Source of the DNA: [Bacteroides] pectinophilus
GTDB lineage: Bacteria > Bacillota > Clostridia > Lachnospirales > Lachnospiraceae
Assembly (NCBI GenBank): GCA_025146925.1
Contig: CP102260.1
Span: forward strand, 1,752,001 to 1,816,000
Reading direction: 5' to 3'
Length of the DNA stretch: 64,000 nt
A program made the translations under genes and the position numbers. Positions 52,114 to 62,400 of the stretch are shown piece after piece. Positions within the stretch are counted from its first letter, which is position 1. The number at the start of each line of letters is the position of its first letter. The notes beneath the pieces are model-generated. The model had not been told where the DNA came from, made no database searches, and saw only the letters and a program-made list of their open reading frames with translations.

Positions 52114-52881
52114 TTAATCAAGTTTCTTAAGCTCATCAAATACAACATCATTAATAACCTTGATGTATGTTCCTTTCATGCCGGATGATCTTGACTCAAT
52201 CACTCCCGCACTCTCAAACTTTCTGAGAGCATTAACAATAACCGAGCGTGTTATTCCTACCTTGTCTGCAATCTTACTTGCGACAAGAATACCCTCCTCG
52301 CCATCAAGTTCCTTGAATATATGCTTAATTGCCTCAAGTTCTGATGATGAAAGTGTGCTTATTGCTGACTTCACAATCTGCTGCTTACGCACTTCCTCTG
52401 CATTCTCATCCGTAACGGCACGCATCATCTCAAGTCCGACTACCGTAGTGCCATACTCACAAAGTATAATATCTTCTATCTCATAGTTATTATCGCTCTT
52501 ATACATAAAGAGTGTTCCAAGTCTCTCACCGCCTATGTCAATAGGAGCAAGCAGTGCCTGAAACTTACGTACATTCTCTTCAGCGAATCCGAGTGTCGCA
52601 AGATTAACATTCTCTTTGGTTGACAGCACGCTAAGCAGTCTTTCGTTAAGCATCTGATCTACAAAGCCACCGACCTTATCAAAGATAAGCTCATCAATTC
52701 TGTCAACACCATCACAGAATCCTGTTCCCAGCACCTTGCCTTTCTTACTTATAACGAGTATGTTTGATTCAAGAATTCCGCTCAATACCGCACAGATATC
52801 GTTAAACTCAACTCGCTGTGAATGATTATTGTGTAATAGCTTATTGATTTTTCTTGTCTTATCCAATAATTGAACGCTCAT
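52114..52881 (-). CDS. codY: Global transcriptional regulator CodY
   Basis: A 255-residue CodY, the GTP- and branched-chain-amino-acid-sensing repressor of low-GC Firmicutes. The N-terminal GAF domain (LLDKTRKINKLLHNNHSQRVEFNDI in parts, NVNLATLGF) is followed by a winged helix-turn-helix (VASKIADKVGITRSVIVNALRKFESAGVIESRS in parts). Start at 52881 with GAGGAG upstream. The gene lies directly upstream of flgB, as in Bacillus, where CodY is known to repress the fla/che promoter; the same control here is inference. Confidence 0.97.
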   Translation of the reverse strand: MSVQLLDKTRKINKLLHNNHSQRVEFNDICAVLSGILESNILVISKKGKVLGTGFCDGVDRIDELIFDKVGGFVDQMLNERLLSVLSTKENVNLATLGFAEENVRKFQALLAPIDIGGERLGTLFMYKSDNNYEIEDIILCEYGTTVVGLEMMRAVTDENAEEVRKQQIVKSAISTLSSSELEAIKHIFKELDGEEGILVASKIADKVGITRSVIVNALRKFESAGVIESRSSGMKGTYIKVINDVVFDELKKLD

Positions 52882-52939
52882 ATTCTCCTCACTTCTGCGC
52901 GCACAGCGCAATGTATATAATCGCCATCATCATAAAAGA

Positions 52940-52968
52940 ATATTAGCACAATTAAATCAAGTTATCAA
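52940..52968 (-). promoter_or_regulatory. Sigma-A-type promoter for codY
   Basis: TTGATA (52963-52968) and TAATAT (52940-52945), 17 bases apart on the minus strand, about 60 bases before codY. The short leader contains a GC-rich 5-bp hairpin (52896-52910) just before the ribosome site. Confidence 0.65.
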
Positions 52969-53000
52969 TATTTTTTACACAATTTGTATAAATTAATTTA

Positions 53001-55079
53001 TTATTCCGCATACTTCGGCTTCTGTTCAACATAGCCGCAATTTTCATCGGCGCACGCTATCTTACTTCCCTTTTCGACCATGTATCCGCCGCACTTAGGG
53101 CACTTCTTTGCAACAGGCTTCTGCCATGACATAAAATCGCACTCCGGATTATCTTCACATCCGTAATAGCGGCGGCCCTTCTTAGTCTTACGCATTACTA
53201 TCTCTTTGCCGCACTTAGGGCATGCAACTCCTATTTTTTCAAGATATGGCTTTGTATTACGGCATTCAGGGAATCCCGGACACGCAAGGAACTTACCGTG
53301 AGGTCCGTATTTGATAACCATGTTGCGTCCACACACATCACAGACAACATCAGTAACCTCATCCTCTATCTTGACGTTCTCCAGTTCTTTTTCGGCCGCC
53401 TTAACCGATTCATCAAGATCCGGATAAAAATTACGTATTACCGTCTTCCAGTCTACTGTTCCCTCTTCAACACTGTCAAGAAGTGCTTCCATAGTGGCAG
53501 TAAAATTAACATCAACAATAGTAGGGAATGCCTTAAGCATTATGTTGTTGACTGCTTCGCCAAGCTCTGTCACATAAAGGTTCTTATTCTCCTTGGCAAC
53601 GTATCTTCTTGCAATTATTGTTGTTATTGTAGGTGCATAAGTACTTGGACGTCCTATTCCAAGTTCTTCAAGTGTCTTAACAAGAGATGCCTCCGTATAA
53701 TGAGCCGGCGGCTGCGTAAAATGCTGCTTCTTATCGAGATTATCAAGCTTGAGCTCTGAGTTCTCATCTATACCGCTTATAAGCTTATTACCTGTCTGTA
53801 CATCATCATCTTCATCTTTGTATACAGACATAAATCCATCAAACTTAAGCTTGGATGCAGAAACATTAAATCTGTATTCACCGGCCTTAATCCTGACTGC
53901 CGTTGTTTCGTATACAGCATCGCTCATCCTGCTTGCAGTAAATCTCTTCCAGATAAGCTGATAAAGCCTGAACTGATCTCTTGACAGAGATTCCTTAACA
54001 TCTGCCGGAGTAAGTGATATGTCAGTAGGACGGATTGCCTCATGTGCATCCTGTATCTTCTTTTTGCTTCCGTTCTTCTTGTCACTCTGCATAAGATACT
54101 TGTCGCCATACTTTGATTCAATATAATCATGCGCCATTACCTGGGCTTCTTCGGCTACACGTGTAGAATCCGTACGCAGATATGTGATTATACCGATTGT
54201 TCCCTGCCCCGCAATATCAACACCTTCATAAAGCTGCTGTGCAAGACGCATCGTCTTCTGTGTGGAAAAGTTAAGCAGCTTGGAGGCTTCCTGCTGGAGT
54301 GTACTTGTTGTAAACGGAAGCGGTGCCTTCTTTGACTTCTCGCCCTTCTTCACAGACTCAACAGCGAACTGCTCCTTCTCAAGCTTTGCGACAACCGCAT
54401 CCATTTCTGCGGCGCTTTTTATATCCATCCTGCCATCTGCATTACCATAAAAATGTGCAACAACCGGCTTCTTCTCACCTTTTACATTAAGTACTGCATC
54501 AAGCGTCCAGTACTCTTCCGGAATAAATGAATTAATCTCGTCTTCCCTGTCACATATTATTCTGAGTGCGACAGACTGTACTCGTCCCGCACTCAATCCC
54601 CTCTTAACCTTCGCCCAGAGAAGCGGACTTATCTTATAGCCTACCATTCTGTCAAGAATTCTTCTTGACTGCTGTGCATTAACAAGATTCATGTCAATCT
54701 TGCGTGGTTCCTTAATTGATGCCTTAACAGCATTCTTTGTAATCTCATTAAAACTGATTCTGTTAATGTGCTTATCATCTAACTTCAGTGCCTGGGAAAG
54801 ATGCCATGAGATTGCTTCTCCCTCACGGTCGGGGTCAGTTGCAAGATATACTTTATCTGCTTTCTTTACCTGCTTCTTGAGGTTAGCAAGAATGTCCCCT
54901 TTTCCCCTGATAGTGATGTACTTCGGCTCAAAATCATTCTCTATATCAATGCCCATCTGGCTCTTGGGAAGATCTCTTATATGTCCGTTAGATGCACATA
55001 CCTCATAATTACTTCCCAAGAACTTCTTAATTGTCTTAACCTTAGCCGGTGACTCCACTATAACAAGATTTTTTCCCAT
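53001..55079 (-). CDS. topA: DNA topoisomerase I
   Basis: A 692-residue type IA topoisomerase that relaxes negative supercoils. The Toprim domain (NLVIVESPAKVKTIKKFLG, ATDPDREGEAISWHL) and the active-site tyrosine region TYLRTDSTRVAEEA (about residue 303) are intact. The C terminus has three four-cysteine zinc modules (CDVCGRNM..C..C, CPKCGKE..C..C, CPKCGGY..C..C). It lies 44 bases after dprA, the same order (dprA-topA) as in Bacillus. Confidence 0.97.
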   Translation of the reverse strand: MGKNLVIVESPAKVKTIKKFLGSNYEVCASNGHIRDLPKSQMGIDIENDFEPKYITIRGKGDILANLKKQVKKADKVYLATDPDREGEAISWHLSQALKLDDKHINRISFNEITKNAVKASIKEPRKIDMNLVNAQQSRRILDRMVGYKISPLLWAKVKRGLSAGRVQSVALRIICDREDEINSFIPEEYWTLDAVLNVKGEKKPVVAHFYGNADGRMDIKSAAEMDAVVAKLEKEQFAVESVKKGEKSKKAPLPFTTSTLQQEASKLLNFSTQKTMRLAQQLYEGVDIAGQGTIGIITYLRTDSTRVAEEAQVMAHDYIESKYGDKYLMQSDKKNGSKKKIQDAHEAIRPTDISLTPADVKESLSRDQFRLYQLIWKRFTASRMSDAVYETTAVRIKAGEYRFNVSASKLKFDGFMSVYKDEDDDVQTGNKLISGIDENSELKLDNLDKKQHFTQPPAHYTEASLVKTLEELGIGRPSTYAPTITTIIARRYVAKENKNLYVTELGEAVNNIMLKAFPTIVDVNFTATMEALLDSVEEGTVDWKTVIRNFYPDLDESVKAAEKELENVKIEDEVTDVVCDVCGRNMVIKYGPHGKFLACPGFPECRNTKPYLEKIGVACPKCGKEIVMRKTKKGRRYYGCEDNPECDFMSWQKPVAKKCPKCGGYMVEKGSKIACADENCGYVEQKPKYAE

Positions 55080-55123
55080 CGCCTATACTTCCTCTCAAAT
55101 GCTTTGTAGCTGTCCGCTCCGTA

Positions 55124-56233
55124 TTAATCCCCATTATCGCACATCTTCCTCACATAATAATTATGTGACACCTGCTCAATCATATCCTTCAATTCAAGAT
55201 TAAGCAATATCTCACATACCTTTAATGGTGTAAGATGTGTTTCTTCTATAATAATGTCTATGCTTTTAGGAATTAAACAGATACTACCATACACCTTTTC
55301 TTCCTCGCTTGCAAGTACAATATTATTTTTTTCTTTTTTATTAATAATATTAATTCCAAGTATTTCCAGAATATCTCTCGTCTGTGTAACAACATGTGCT
55401 CCCTGCTTAAGCAGGTAATTACAGCCTTCACTAAGTACATCCCCTACACGCCCCGGCACTGCCATGATGTCCTTATTCTGTTCCAATGCAGCATCAACGG
55501 TTATAAGTGTCCCACTCCGCCTGCGCGCCTCAACAACCACAACGACATCGGCAAGTGCACTTATTATCCTGTTTCTTACCGGAAAATTCCCCGCTGACGG
55601 CTTCGTACCTGGCGGATATTCAGATAATATACCGCCATGAATCATTGTATCTGCATATAAGCCTATATTACTACGCGGATAACAGACATCCACTCCGCTT
55701 CCAAGAACCGCAAATGTTCTTCCTCCGGCTTCAGCCGATGCCCTCTGTCCGAACGTATCAATCCCTGTTGCAAGACCGCTCACAATCTGTACACCCGCCC
55801 TGGCAAGCTCCCGCCCAAACATCTCTGCAATCTGCCTTCCGTATGCAGAACATGCTCTTGCACCAATTATGGCAACACTCGGAGCAGCATCCGGAAGATG
55901 TCCCTTATAGTACAGAATATGAGGCGCATCATATATCATTCCAAGTCTTACAGGATAATCTGCCCTGCCGGGATAAGTAAACGCTATCTGCTTTGCCACA
56001 AGACTCTCATACTCTCTTCTGACCCATTCAGCATTCCTGCATGCAATAAGATTATCAAAATCACCATGCGAAAATCTTACATTACTTCCCGACATTGCAT
56101 CCTTAAGCTCCTGCTCTCCGGCATTGTACACTCCGCAGGCACTTCCAAATATTGCCATAAGTTCCGATATCTTGGTGTTACCTATTCCCCTGATATTATT
56201 CAGCCAGTATACACAGAATTCTTCATCAACCAT
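55124..56233 (-). CDS. dprA: DNA-processing protein DprA/Smf
   Basis: A 369-residue DprA, which loads RecA on incoming single-stranded DNA in transformation. A helical N-terminal part (YWLNNIRGIGNTKISELMAIFG) precedes the Rossmann fold (SVAIIGARACSAYGRQIAEMFG; VSGLATGIDTFGQRASAEAGG; FAVLGSGVDVCYPRSN; SEYPPGTKPSAGNFPVRNRII) and a C-terminal winged-helix-like tail. Its ATG overlaps the comM stop by eight bases. Full length. Confidence 0.95.
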   Translation of the reverse strand: MVDEEFCVYWLNNIRGIGNTKISELMAIFGSACGVYNAGEQELKDAMSGSNVRFSHGDFDNLIACRNAEWVRREYESLVAKQIAFTYPGRADYPVRLGMIYDAPHILYYKGHLPDAAPSVAIIGARACSAYGRQIAEMFGRELARAGVQIVSGLATGIDTFGQRASAEAGGRTFAVLGSGVDVCYPRSNIGLYADTMIHGGILSEYPPGTKPSAGNFPVRNRIISALADVVVVVEARRRSGTLITVDAALEQNKDIMAVPGRVGDVLSEGCNYLLKQGAHVVTQTRDILEILGINIINKKEKNNIVLASEEEKVYGSICLIPKSIDIIIEETHLTPLKVCEILLNLELKDMIEQVSHNYYVRKMCDNGD

Positions 56234-57797
56234 TGCGATATGCCACCGCCTCTCCTATGTGTGGACATCTTACGCTGCTGCTTCCTTCCAGATCAGCAAT
56301 CGTTCTTGCCACTCTTAATATCCTGTAATATCCGCGGGCTGTAAGTCCCATCTTATCCCATATTCTTCCGGCAAGCTCCCTCTCCTCACTTCCAAGTCCG
56401 CAGTATCTCTCAAGCTCTCCTGCCGTAAGCTGTGAATTAAGCACTCCTCTTTGTCCCTGAATCTGTCTTGCCTGTATTACTCTTTCGCGCATATCTTCGG
56501 AACTCATAACACAATTATGTCCACGCCATACATTCCCGGAATCACTCCTGCCCCGGCTGTTATTATTAAGTGTTATCGCTTCGTGCCTTACAGGCGATAC
56601 ATGCACGCACATATCAAATCTGTCAAGCAGCGGGCGGCTTATCCTCGCCCTGTAATTAAGGATCTGTGCCTCCGTACAGGTGCATCTGCTCCTGTCAGGG
56701 TAAAATCCGCACTTACACGGATTCATCGCAGCAACCAGCATAAAGCGTGCCGGGAATCTGTACGTTCCCGAATTACGCACAATAACTACCTCTCCGTCCT
56801 CAAGCGGCTGCCGCATAGCGTCAAGTGTGGCACTTCTGAATTCCGTCAGTTCATCAAGAAAAAGAACACCATGTCCCGCAAGTGTTATCTCTCCCGGAGA
56901 CAGTCTGCTTCCGCCGCCTATCAGTCCGACTGTTGTTATCGTATGGTGTGGACTTCTGTAAGGCGGTTGAGTTATAAGTCCTTCTGATGAATCAAGCAGC
57001 CCGGCTATGCTGTATATCTGAGTAACCTCAAGGCTCTCCTCCTCTGTAAGTCCCGGCAGAATCCCTGCAATTCTCCTTGCCATCATTGTCTTACCGCTTC
57101 CGGGAGCACCCATATACAGGATATTGTGCATTCCGGCAGCTGCTATCAAAGATGCCCTGACCGCGGCTTCCTGACCGCATACATCAGAATAATCATCATA
57201 TCCTGCTTCCGCCGCCGTACTGTTATAAGGAACATATTCCCCCTTGTGCAGTGCCGTGTAATCTCCGCTAAGATAATCTATAACAGCCTTCAGCGAATCC
57301 GCACCAAGAATATCTATTCCATCAACCACTCTGCACTCCGGCATATTATCAGATGGGATTATACATCTCTTAAGTCCTCTGCGTCTTGCCTCCAGCACGC
57401 ATGGCAGTATTCCTCTTACTGCCCTCACCGAACCGTCAAGACTCAGCTCCCCCATAATCATCATGTCATTAACCGATGTGCTGTCAAACATATCTTCCGC
57501 ACACAATGTTCCCACAGCAATTGCAAGGTCATACCCTGTCCCCTGCTTAGGCATATTAGCCGGTGATATATTCACTGTCACACGCCTTGGTCTCGGATTA
57601 AGCCCCGAATTCTTAAGTGCAACTCTTACTCGTTCCTTAGACTCCCTGACCTCAGCAGCCAGGATTCCTCCCATATCAAATCCCGGCAGACCATTCTGCA
57701 CATCTACCTCAACCGCTACAATATCAGGAACAACTCCTCTCACATTCCCACATAAAATCCTGCTAAACAAAAAAACTCCCTTCTTACCATATTCCAC
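56226..57797 (-). CDS. comM: ComM/YifB family Mg-chelatase-like AAA+ ATPase
   Basis: A 523-residue ComM (YifB). The N-terminal LonC-like domain (VEVDVQNGLPGFDMGGI, NPRPRRVTVNISPANMPKQGTGYDLA) is followed by an AAA+ domain with Walker A GAPGSGKTMMARRI and the FLDELTEF Walker B. A zinc-binding MNPCKCGFYPDRSRCTC segment and an MgCh2-like C terminus follow. In competent bacteria ComM is a branch-migration helicase for integrating DNA; it is also present in many non-competent species. It is the first gene of comM-dprA-topA. Confidence 0.95.
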   Translation of the reverse strand: MEYGKKGVFLFSRILCGNVRGVVPDIVAVEVDVQNGLPGFDMGGILAAEVRESKERVRVALKNSGLNPRPRRVTVNISPANMPKQGTGYDLAIAVGTLCAEDMFDSTSVNDMMIMGELSLDGSVRAVRGILPCVLEARRRGLKRCIIPSDNMPECRVVDGIDILGADSLKAVIDYLSGDYTALHKGEYVPYNSTAAEAGYDDYSDVCGQEAAVRASLIAAAGMHNILYMGAPGSGKTMMARRIAGILPGLTEEESLEVTQIYSIAGLLDSSEGLITQPPYRSPHHTITTVGLIGGGSRLSPGEITLAGHGVLFLDELTEFRSATLDAMRQPLEDGEVVIVRNSGTYRFPARFMLVAAMNPCKCGFYPDRSRCTCTEAQILNYRARISRPLLDRFDMCVHVSPVRHEAITLNNNSRGRSDSGNVWRGHNCVMSSEDMRERVIQARQIQGQRGVLNSQLTAGELERYCGLGSEERELAGRIWDKMGLTARGYYRILRVARTIADLEGSSSVRCPHIGEAVAYRNG

Positions 57798-57903
57798 TGA
57801 CAGAAAGCCAATTCACTATGGTAACAAAAGGAAGTCATACAGATACCCGGTTAATATAATTCATGACATCTTAATCCGCCCTGATTGCAATGTCATTTTT
57901 ATA

Positions 57904-57932
57904 AGATTAGCATATTCCACGCATTGCGTCAA
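57904..57932 (-). promoter_or_regulatory. Sigma-A-type promoter for comM-dprA-topA
   Basis: TTGACG (57927-57932) and TAATCT (57904-57909), 17 bases apart on the minus strand, lie about 105 bases before comM. They begin inside the U-tract of the preceding terminator, so the two transcription units are packed closely. I see nothing else definite in the 212-base gap. Confidence 0.65.
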
Positions 57933-57947
57933 TAAGAAAATAGAAAA

Positions 57948-57980
57948 TGAGACAGCTTATAACAAACATAAACTGTCCCA
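57948..57980 (-). terminator. Strong intrinsic terminator after the DUF5057 gene
   Basis: A 13-bp stem (TGGGACAGTTTAT with ATAAGCTGTCTCA, two wobble pairs) and a 7-base loop are followed on the minus strand by TTTTCTATTTTCTT. It marks the end of the pseudopilin-DUF5057 operon. Confidence 0.85.
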
Positions 57981-58009
57981 CTCCATTGAAATCAATCATG
58001 ACCATCTGA

Positions 58010-61000
58010 TTAGTCAAGTTCAAAATAATTACGTCTTATATACAATCCAAACGCCTGACCTACAGCCTTTGAAGAATCCATTACCTCAATTCCTATCTTA
58101 AGCCGGTTGGATGTATACAGATTAAGTACCTCTGTCTGTACACCTGCTGCCGTTGCAAGCACAAGAAGGTCTTCATCATACTCCATCTCATTCTGGAGAG
58201 TTCTGCCATAATCCTTAAGAATTGTCTCGCCTGCATCATATGTGCCATTGTCATTGGCATCAATATATATCTTAGCCTTTGCAAATGTATCACCTGCTGC
58301 AATATCTTCATCAGTAACCTTGAACTTAAGAGGGATTGTATTATCCAGTGATACCGTTCCATCCTCTGCTGTCTTCACTGAGCGTCCGATAATATCATAC
58401 TTATTATCCTCAACCTCGATACCGTTAAGTATCTTAACCTCAGGAGGTGTTGTAGCTACGATTATCGAACGCACAAGCGTATTAACGAACAGCTGCATCT
58501 CCGGTCCGTCAGATTCAATCTTACTGTGTCCCGCACTGGTATATGTCACATTACCCTTTGAATAGATGTAGTAATTGTTAACTGCATCCTGACCGCAGTT
58601 ATTGAAGTATCTGGCATTACTTCCGCCGTCAGCTCCAAGGGTATACCATACAGTAACATCATTATTATATGCACCGGCAACTTCATTACCATCCAGATCG
58701 TACGTAGGGATATGCTCAAGATTGAGCTGGTAGAACTGTCCGTGCGTTGTCTCTACCTGGATAGAATCATCTATCTTGTACGGATATTCTGTTACCTGCC
58801 CCCAGTTAAGCTTATTAACCCGCGTAGTATCCTTAGTGCTTCCACTCTTACTTACATCATTGAATGCCGTATATTGACCGCTAACCTTGGATATAAGACT
58901 GTTGGTGAATATTCCCGGTCCTTTCATACCGATAGGCTGCGTGAGATTCGTAGTCATGATAGGCTCATTATAATCACTGTTAGATGCCTGATAAGCCATT
59001 GTATCATGCGTGAACAATACCGAGTTACCTGCATCTATGTATGCATTAAGGGCATCTATCGCCGGCTGTGTCCTGAAAGGTGTTCCTGCCTTGCCATATG
59101 AATCACGGAAACCAACTACTACGATTGAATACTGTGACAGATAATCCTTATTCTTATCATCTGCCATAAGATCCTCAAACTCATACACCTTCATAGGAGT
59201 TACATCAAGCCTCATTCCCGTTACACTGCTTGCTGCTCTGAATGAATCGGAGAATGCACTGCCCTTAAGGTTCATGGTTGTCGTGCCTTCATATGTCTCT
59301 GCAGCTGTTGCATTATATATCTGCAGAACCTTAACTGTCCTTGTCTCCTGAGCCTTCAGTGCGAAGGAGCTTTCCTGAGCCTCAGTAAATCCGGCTCTTG
59401 TCACCTCAATCTTGAACTTAAAGTAACCAAACCATTTTTCAGGAATAGCACCGTTAAGTGTAATAGTGTACTCACTTCCGCTGTTTATCGTGTCAGGTAT
59501 ATCATAATCCGCAAATACCTCTCTCTTTCCTCTTACGGAAACTTCATTGTAAAGAGCATCGGCATTACTGTCAATGTAGAGCTTAATATGACTTCCTGCC
59601 GGAATCTTGCTGTCAGCCCTGATTGTAAACCTGATACTATTAACATCCTGCGGTGCGCGGTTAGTGTCATAATCGTACGCTGCCGGTGAAACTATTGTAA
59701 ATCTCGGTCTTGAAGGATACGTAAGCATCTTCTTAACCTTGAAGTCTGAAGCAGTTGAATCAGAAGCCTCGGATGTAATATTGCTGCTTGCCTTACCCTC
59801 GGCGTTAAGTCTTTCATTAAGCTTAACCCTGCTCATCTTATAAATGTTAGAATCCGAGCCATCCCTCTTAGTCCTATCAATTGTGCTTCCGGCATTGTAT
59901 ACATCTGACATCTCGAGAAGCGGAAGCCCTGCCTTAACATATTCATAAAGCTTCTCATACGCCTTATCGGTAAAGTCATTACCTGATGTCTGCTTATTAC
60001 CGAACTTACTTGTAGAAACTATTGCACCATCCTCTGTTATGACAGTTCCGTTATTCTCTGCATTTCTGCCGTAGTTAGTATTAACGTAATCAGACGGATT
60101 GTATGTTCCGATGATAACAAGATCTACGCTTGACACAATATCATCGCTCAGGCCATTAAACGCATTGACTGACATTGACCTGATGTTAATTGTGAAGTCC
60201 TTTGACTTCTTATTAATAACATAAGTTCCCTTGCCTGTTCCTTCATCAAATGACTTACTCTTAACTGTGTAATCACCATTAATGCCGAATGTCCTGAGAA
60301 TCTTGTCAGCGCCGGCTTCGTTGTTAAACTCATTCCTGCCCCATGGCTGAATCTCTATAACTTCGATTGTACTCATAAGGTCATTCAGTGAATACTTACC
60401 CATGATATATCTTAATACTTCACGGTATCCATGTTTGCCAAACAAATCATCAATCTTATTAATATCACATGTCGGCCAGTCAGGACTGGCAATACTTTCC
60501 TTGTTCTTGAGTGACTGGTCCATAACATTAGTTCCGTGATATGTAAAGAAGTTATTATGAACATACTCAGGTGTTGTTGTTGCATTAAAATAAGGTGCCT
60601 GTGGTGCACTTCCGTCTGTTGGATGAAGCGCTCTCCAGAACATCTCTGTTCCCCATTCAACAACAGTTCCGTCATGGCGCTTAACTGTCATTGAGGTCTT
60701 AGTCGTCTCAATCGTACCGCCTGAACCTTCATACTGGAACACACCTGCACGGTTCTCATTCTCATCATTAATAAGATCCTCTGCTCCGTATTCCTCCATG
60801 AACTGTTCCTGTGATATTGCAAGCTCAAGCATAAGGAACTGATAGAAGCCATTAGTCCTGTCAGCAGGAATACCCGACCAGTCAGTAACAACTGCAAGAT
60901 TGTCATTAACATTGCGCATGTAAAGATATAACGCAAGGTCATTACTTATATTAAGCGTAGTTGATGTTCCGCTTGTTGAAGTCCAGATATAGTCCTGTGA

Positions 61001-61690
61001 AAGACCTGTTGCCCTGCCGAGATTATACTGTTTACAGAACTCCGACATCTTCTGGTATGCCCTCAAGTTGCTTGAATCATGTGTCTTGGGATTAAGATAT
61101 ACAAAGTTGGCATTCTTAACATCATCATATGTAAGGTCTGATGCCTTAACCGTCTTAACAACAAGCTTATCGGTCATATCCGAAAACTTAGTCATCATAT
61201 CGGTATCATCATTATCAGAGAAAATCATATGTGCAAGTACGTTACGGTCTTCAAAATCTCTCAGATTACCATATTCGTCACATATAAAATGTCCGTTAAC
61301 ATAATTCTGTCCGCCATAGAGCTGCGCAGCACTGAAACTGAATGCCTCTCCCATCTGTCTCTTTACATCGGCATTCTCACCACACGCTGCATAGAGCTTG
61401 CGCACATCACTTTCCTTGACAGGCATTGAATCACCGCCAACCCAGTATCCGAACTGTCCCATGCATATCTCAGGCACAACCTCAAGCACTACATAAGGAT
61501 TATCCTTTGTATAATACTTATCATTGAATTCTACAACAGTCGGAATCTCATCCCTGCTGTCATAGCTGTCAGCACGTGCCTGTATCATTCTGCCTACTCC
61601 GATTGCAGATACAACAGTGACAAGTGCCATTAATGCTGCACAATATTTTTTTAATTTGATATTCTTCAGCTTTTTACCTAATCTGGACAT
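58010..61690 (-). CDS. Large DUF5057 surface/envelope protein
   Basis: A 1226-residue protein with a basic N terminus and one membrane helix (about 15-34), so probably exported and anchored. Visible parts: an N-terminal domain with the AQLYGGQNYVNGHFI region; a long middle; a beta domain with a DSNADALYNE loop (about 680-780); a Rossmann-like segment (about 845-900, YSIVVVGFRDSYGKAG, then IDAGNSVLFTHDTMAY) like glutamine-amidotransferase-type folds but without a clear catalytic triad; and a C-terminal beta domain with a calcium-loop-like DANDNGTYDAGE. The overall pattern matches DUF5057 of Lachnospiraceae. It lies 44 bases after two prepilin genes and ends in a terminator. Function unknown. 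Confidence 0.85.
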   Translation of the reverse strand: MSRLGKKLKNIKLKKYCAALMALVTVVSAIGVGRMIQARADSYDSRDEIPTVVEFNDKYYTKDNPYVVLEVVPEICMGQFGYWVGGDSMPVKESDVRKLYAACGENADVKRQMGEAFSFSAAQLYGGQNYVNGHFICDEYGNLRDFEDRNVLAHMIFSDNDDTDMMTKFSDMTDKLVVKTVKASDLTYDDVKNANFVYLNPKTHDSSNLRAYQKMSEFCKQYNLGRATGLSQDYIWTSTSGTSTTLNISNDLALYLYMRNVNDNLAVVTDWSGIPADRTNGFYQFLMLELAISQEQFMEEYGAEDLINDENENRAGVFQYEGSGGTIETTKTSMTVKRHDGTVVEWGTEMFWRALHPTDGSAPQAPYFNATTTPEYVHNNFFTYHGTNVMDQSLKNKESIASPDWPTCDINKIDDLFGKHGYREVLRYIMGKYSLNDLMSTIEVIEIQPWGRNEFNNEAGADKILRTFGINGDYTVKSKSFDEGTGKGTYVINKKSKDFTINIRSMSVNAFNGLSDDIVSSVDLVIIGTYNPSDYVNTNYGRNAENNGTVITEDGAIVSTSKFGNKQTSGNDFTDKAYEKLYEYVKAGLPLLEMSDVYNAGSTIDRTKRDGSDSNIYKMSRVKLNERLNAEGKASSNITSEASDSTASDFKVKKMLTYPSRPRFTIVSPAAYDYDTNRAPQDVNSIRFTIRADSKIPAGSHIKLYIDSNADALYNEVSVRGKREVFADYDIPDTINSGSEYTITLNGAIPEKWFGYFKFKIEVTRAGFTEAQESSFALKAQETRTVKVLQIYNATAAETYEGTTTMNLKGSAFSDSFRAASSVTGMRLDVTPMKVYEFEDLMADDKNKDYLSQYSIVVVGFRDSYGKAGTPFRTQPAIDALNAYIDAGNSVLFTHDTMAYQASNSDYNEPIMTTNLTQPIGMKGPGIFTNSLISKVSGQYTAFNDVSKSGSTKDTTRVNKLNWGQVTEYPYKIDDSIQVETTHGQFYQLNLEHIPTYDLDGNEVAGAYNNDVTVWYTLGADGGSNARYFNNCGQDAVNNYYIYSKGNVTYTSAGHSKIESDGPEMQLFVNTLVRSIIVATTPPEVKILNGIEVEDNKYDIIGRSVKTAEDGTVSLDNTIPLKFKVTDEDIAAGDTFAKAKIYIDANDNGTYDAGETILKDYGRTLQNEMEYDEDLLVLATAAGVQTEVLNLYTSNRLKIGIEVMDSSKAVGQAFGLYIRRNYFELD

Positions 61691-61734
61691 CTATAACCTC
61701 TCATTCCGCTACAAGTATTACCGTAACAGCTATA

Positions 61735-62382
61735 TTAATCATTTACAATGTACTCCGCAAACTGCTCAAGGAACGGGGCATTATCGAATCTGAATCCCTG
61801 CATTGTCATCTCGTCAAGGTCGAGAAGATTTCTTACGGATGTAACTCTTGATACAGATCTTGTATACCCGTTAAGTTCCAAAGTAAGTGTAACCTTAATC
61901 TGAACCGGATTATTAATCCCGACAACCTTATGCTGCATGGTTCCTTCACGTTCCGCAAGCTCTGTCTTAAGACTCGACTGGACAATCTCAATCTTCATCT
62001 CATCCACATTCTTGCAGAGGATACCCATTGTATCCATATTGGCGGTATTATCACCAAGATACAGACAATGATCCCTGACCATATATATTACATTTTTTCC
62101 GTCATGAGCAACGTCCTGTGTCTGGAATGTTGCAGCAGGTCTTGAATTGGAAATAACAAGATAGTTACCTTCCATGATGGAATCACTGATGTTGTTCAGC
62201 GCAATGTTGGCATCTTCCTGAAGCTGTGTCATTATCGTTGTCTTATTATATTGCTTGATTCCCTGTGAAACAAGCAGTGTAAGTGCAGACATAACTATTG
62301 CACCGACTGCAAGTGATATCAGAAGTTCAACCAGCGATATACCCTTGTTATTACCCTTATAACATTTTCTAATCATCCTCAT
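61735..62382 (-). CDS. Type IV prepilin-like protein (PilW/ComGF-like)
   Basis: A 215-residue protein with a prepilin leader of 14 residues: basic, ending NNKG, then ISLVELLISLAVGAIVMSAL with Glu at position 5 of the mature protein. This is the type III signal cut by a prepilin peptidase. The rest is a beta-rich globular domain (SNSRPAATFQTQDVAHDGK, NVIYMVRDHCLYLG). The ATG at 62382 has GGAG nine bases upstream; others within 15 bases are possible. It follows the first prepilin by about 18 bases. Whether it serves pili, competence or secretion is unknown. Confidence 0.88.
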   Translation of the reverse strand: MRMIRKCYKGNNKGISLVELLISLAVGAIVMSALTLLVSQGIKQYNKTTIMTQLQEDANIALNNISDSIMEGNYLVISNSRPAATFQTQDVAHDGKNVIYMVRDHCLYLGDNTANMDTMGILCKNVDEMKIEIVQSSLKTELAEREGTMQHKVVGINNPVQIKVTLTLELNGYTRSVSRVTSVRNLLDLDEMTMQGFRFDNAPFLEQFAEYIVND

Positions 62383-62400
62383 AATGCACATCTCCATATA

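Noticed and set aside
52969-53000. Terminator directly after topA
   Set aside because: An AT-rich imperfect hairpin is present but the minus strand continues with As, not Ts.
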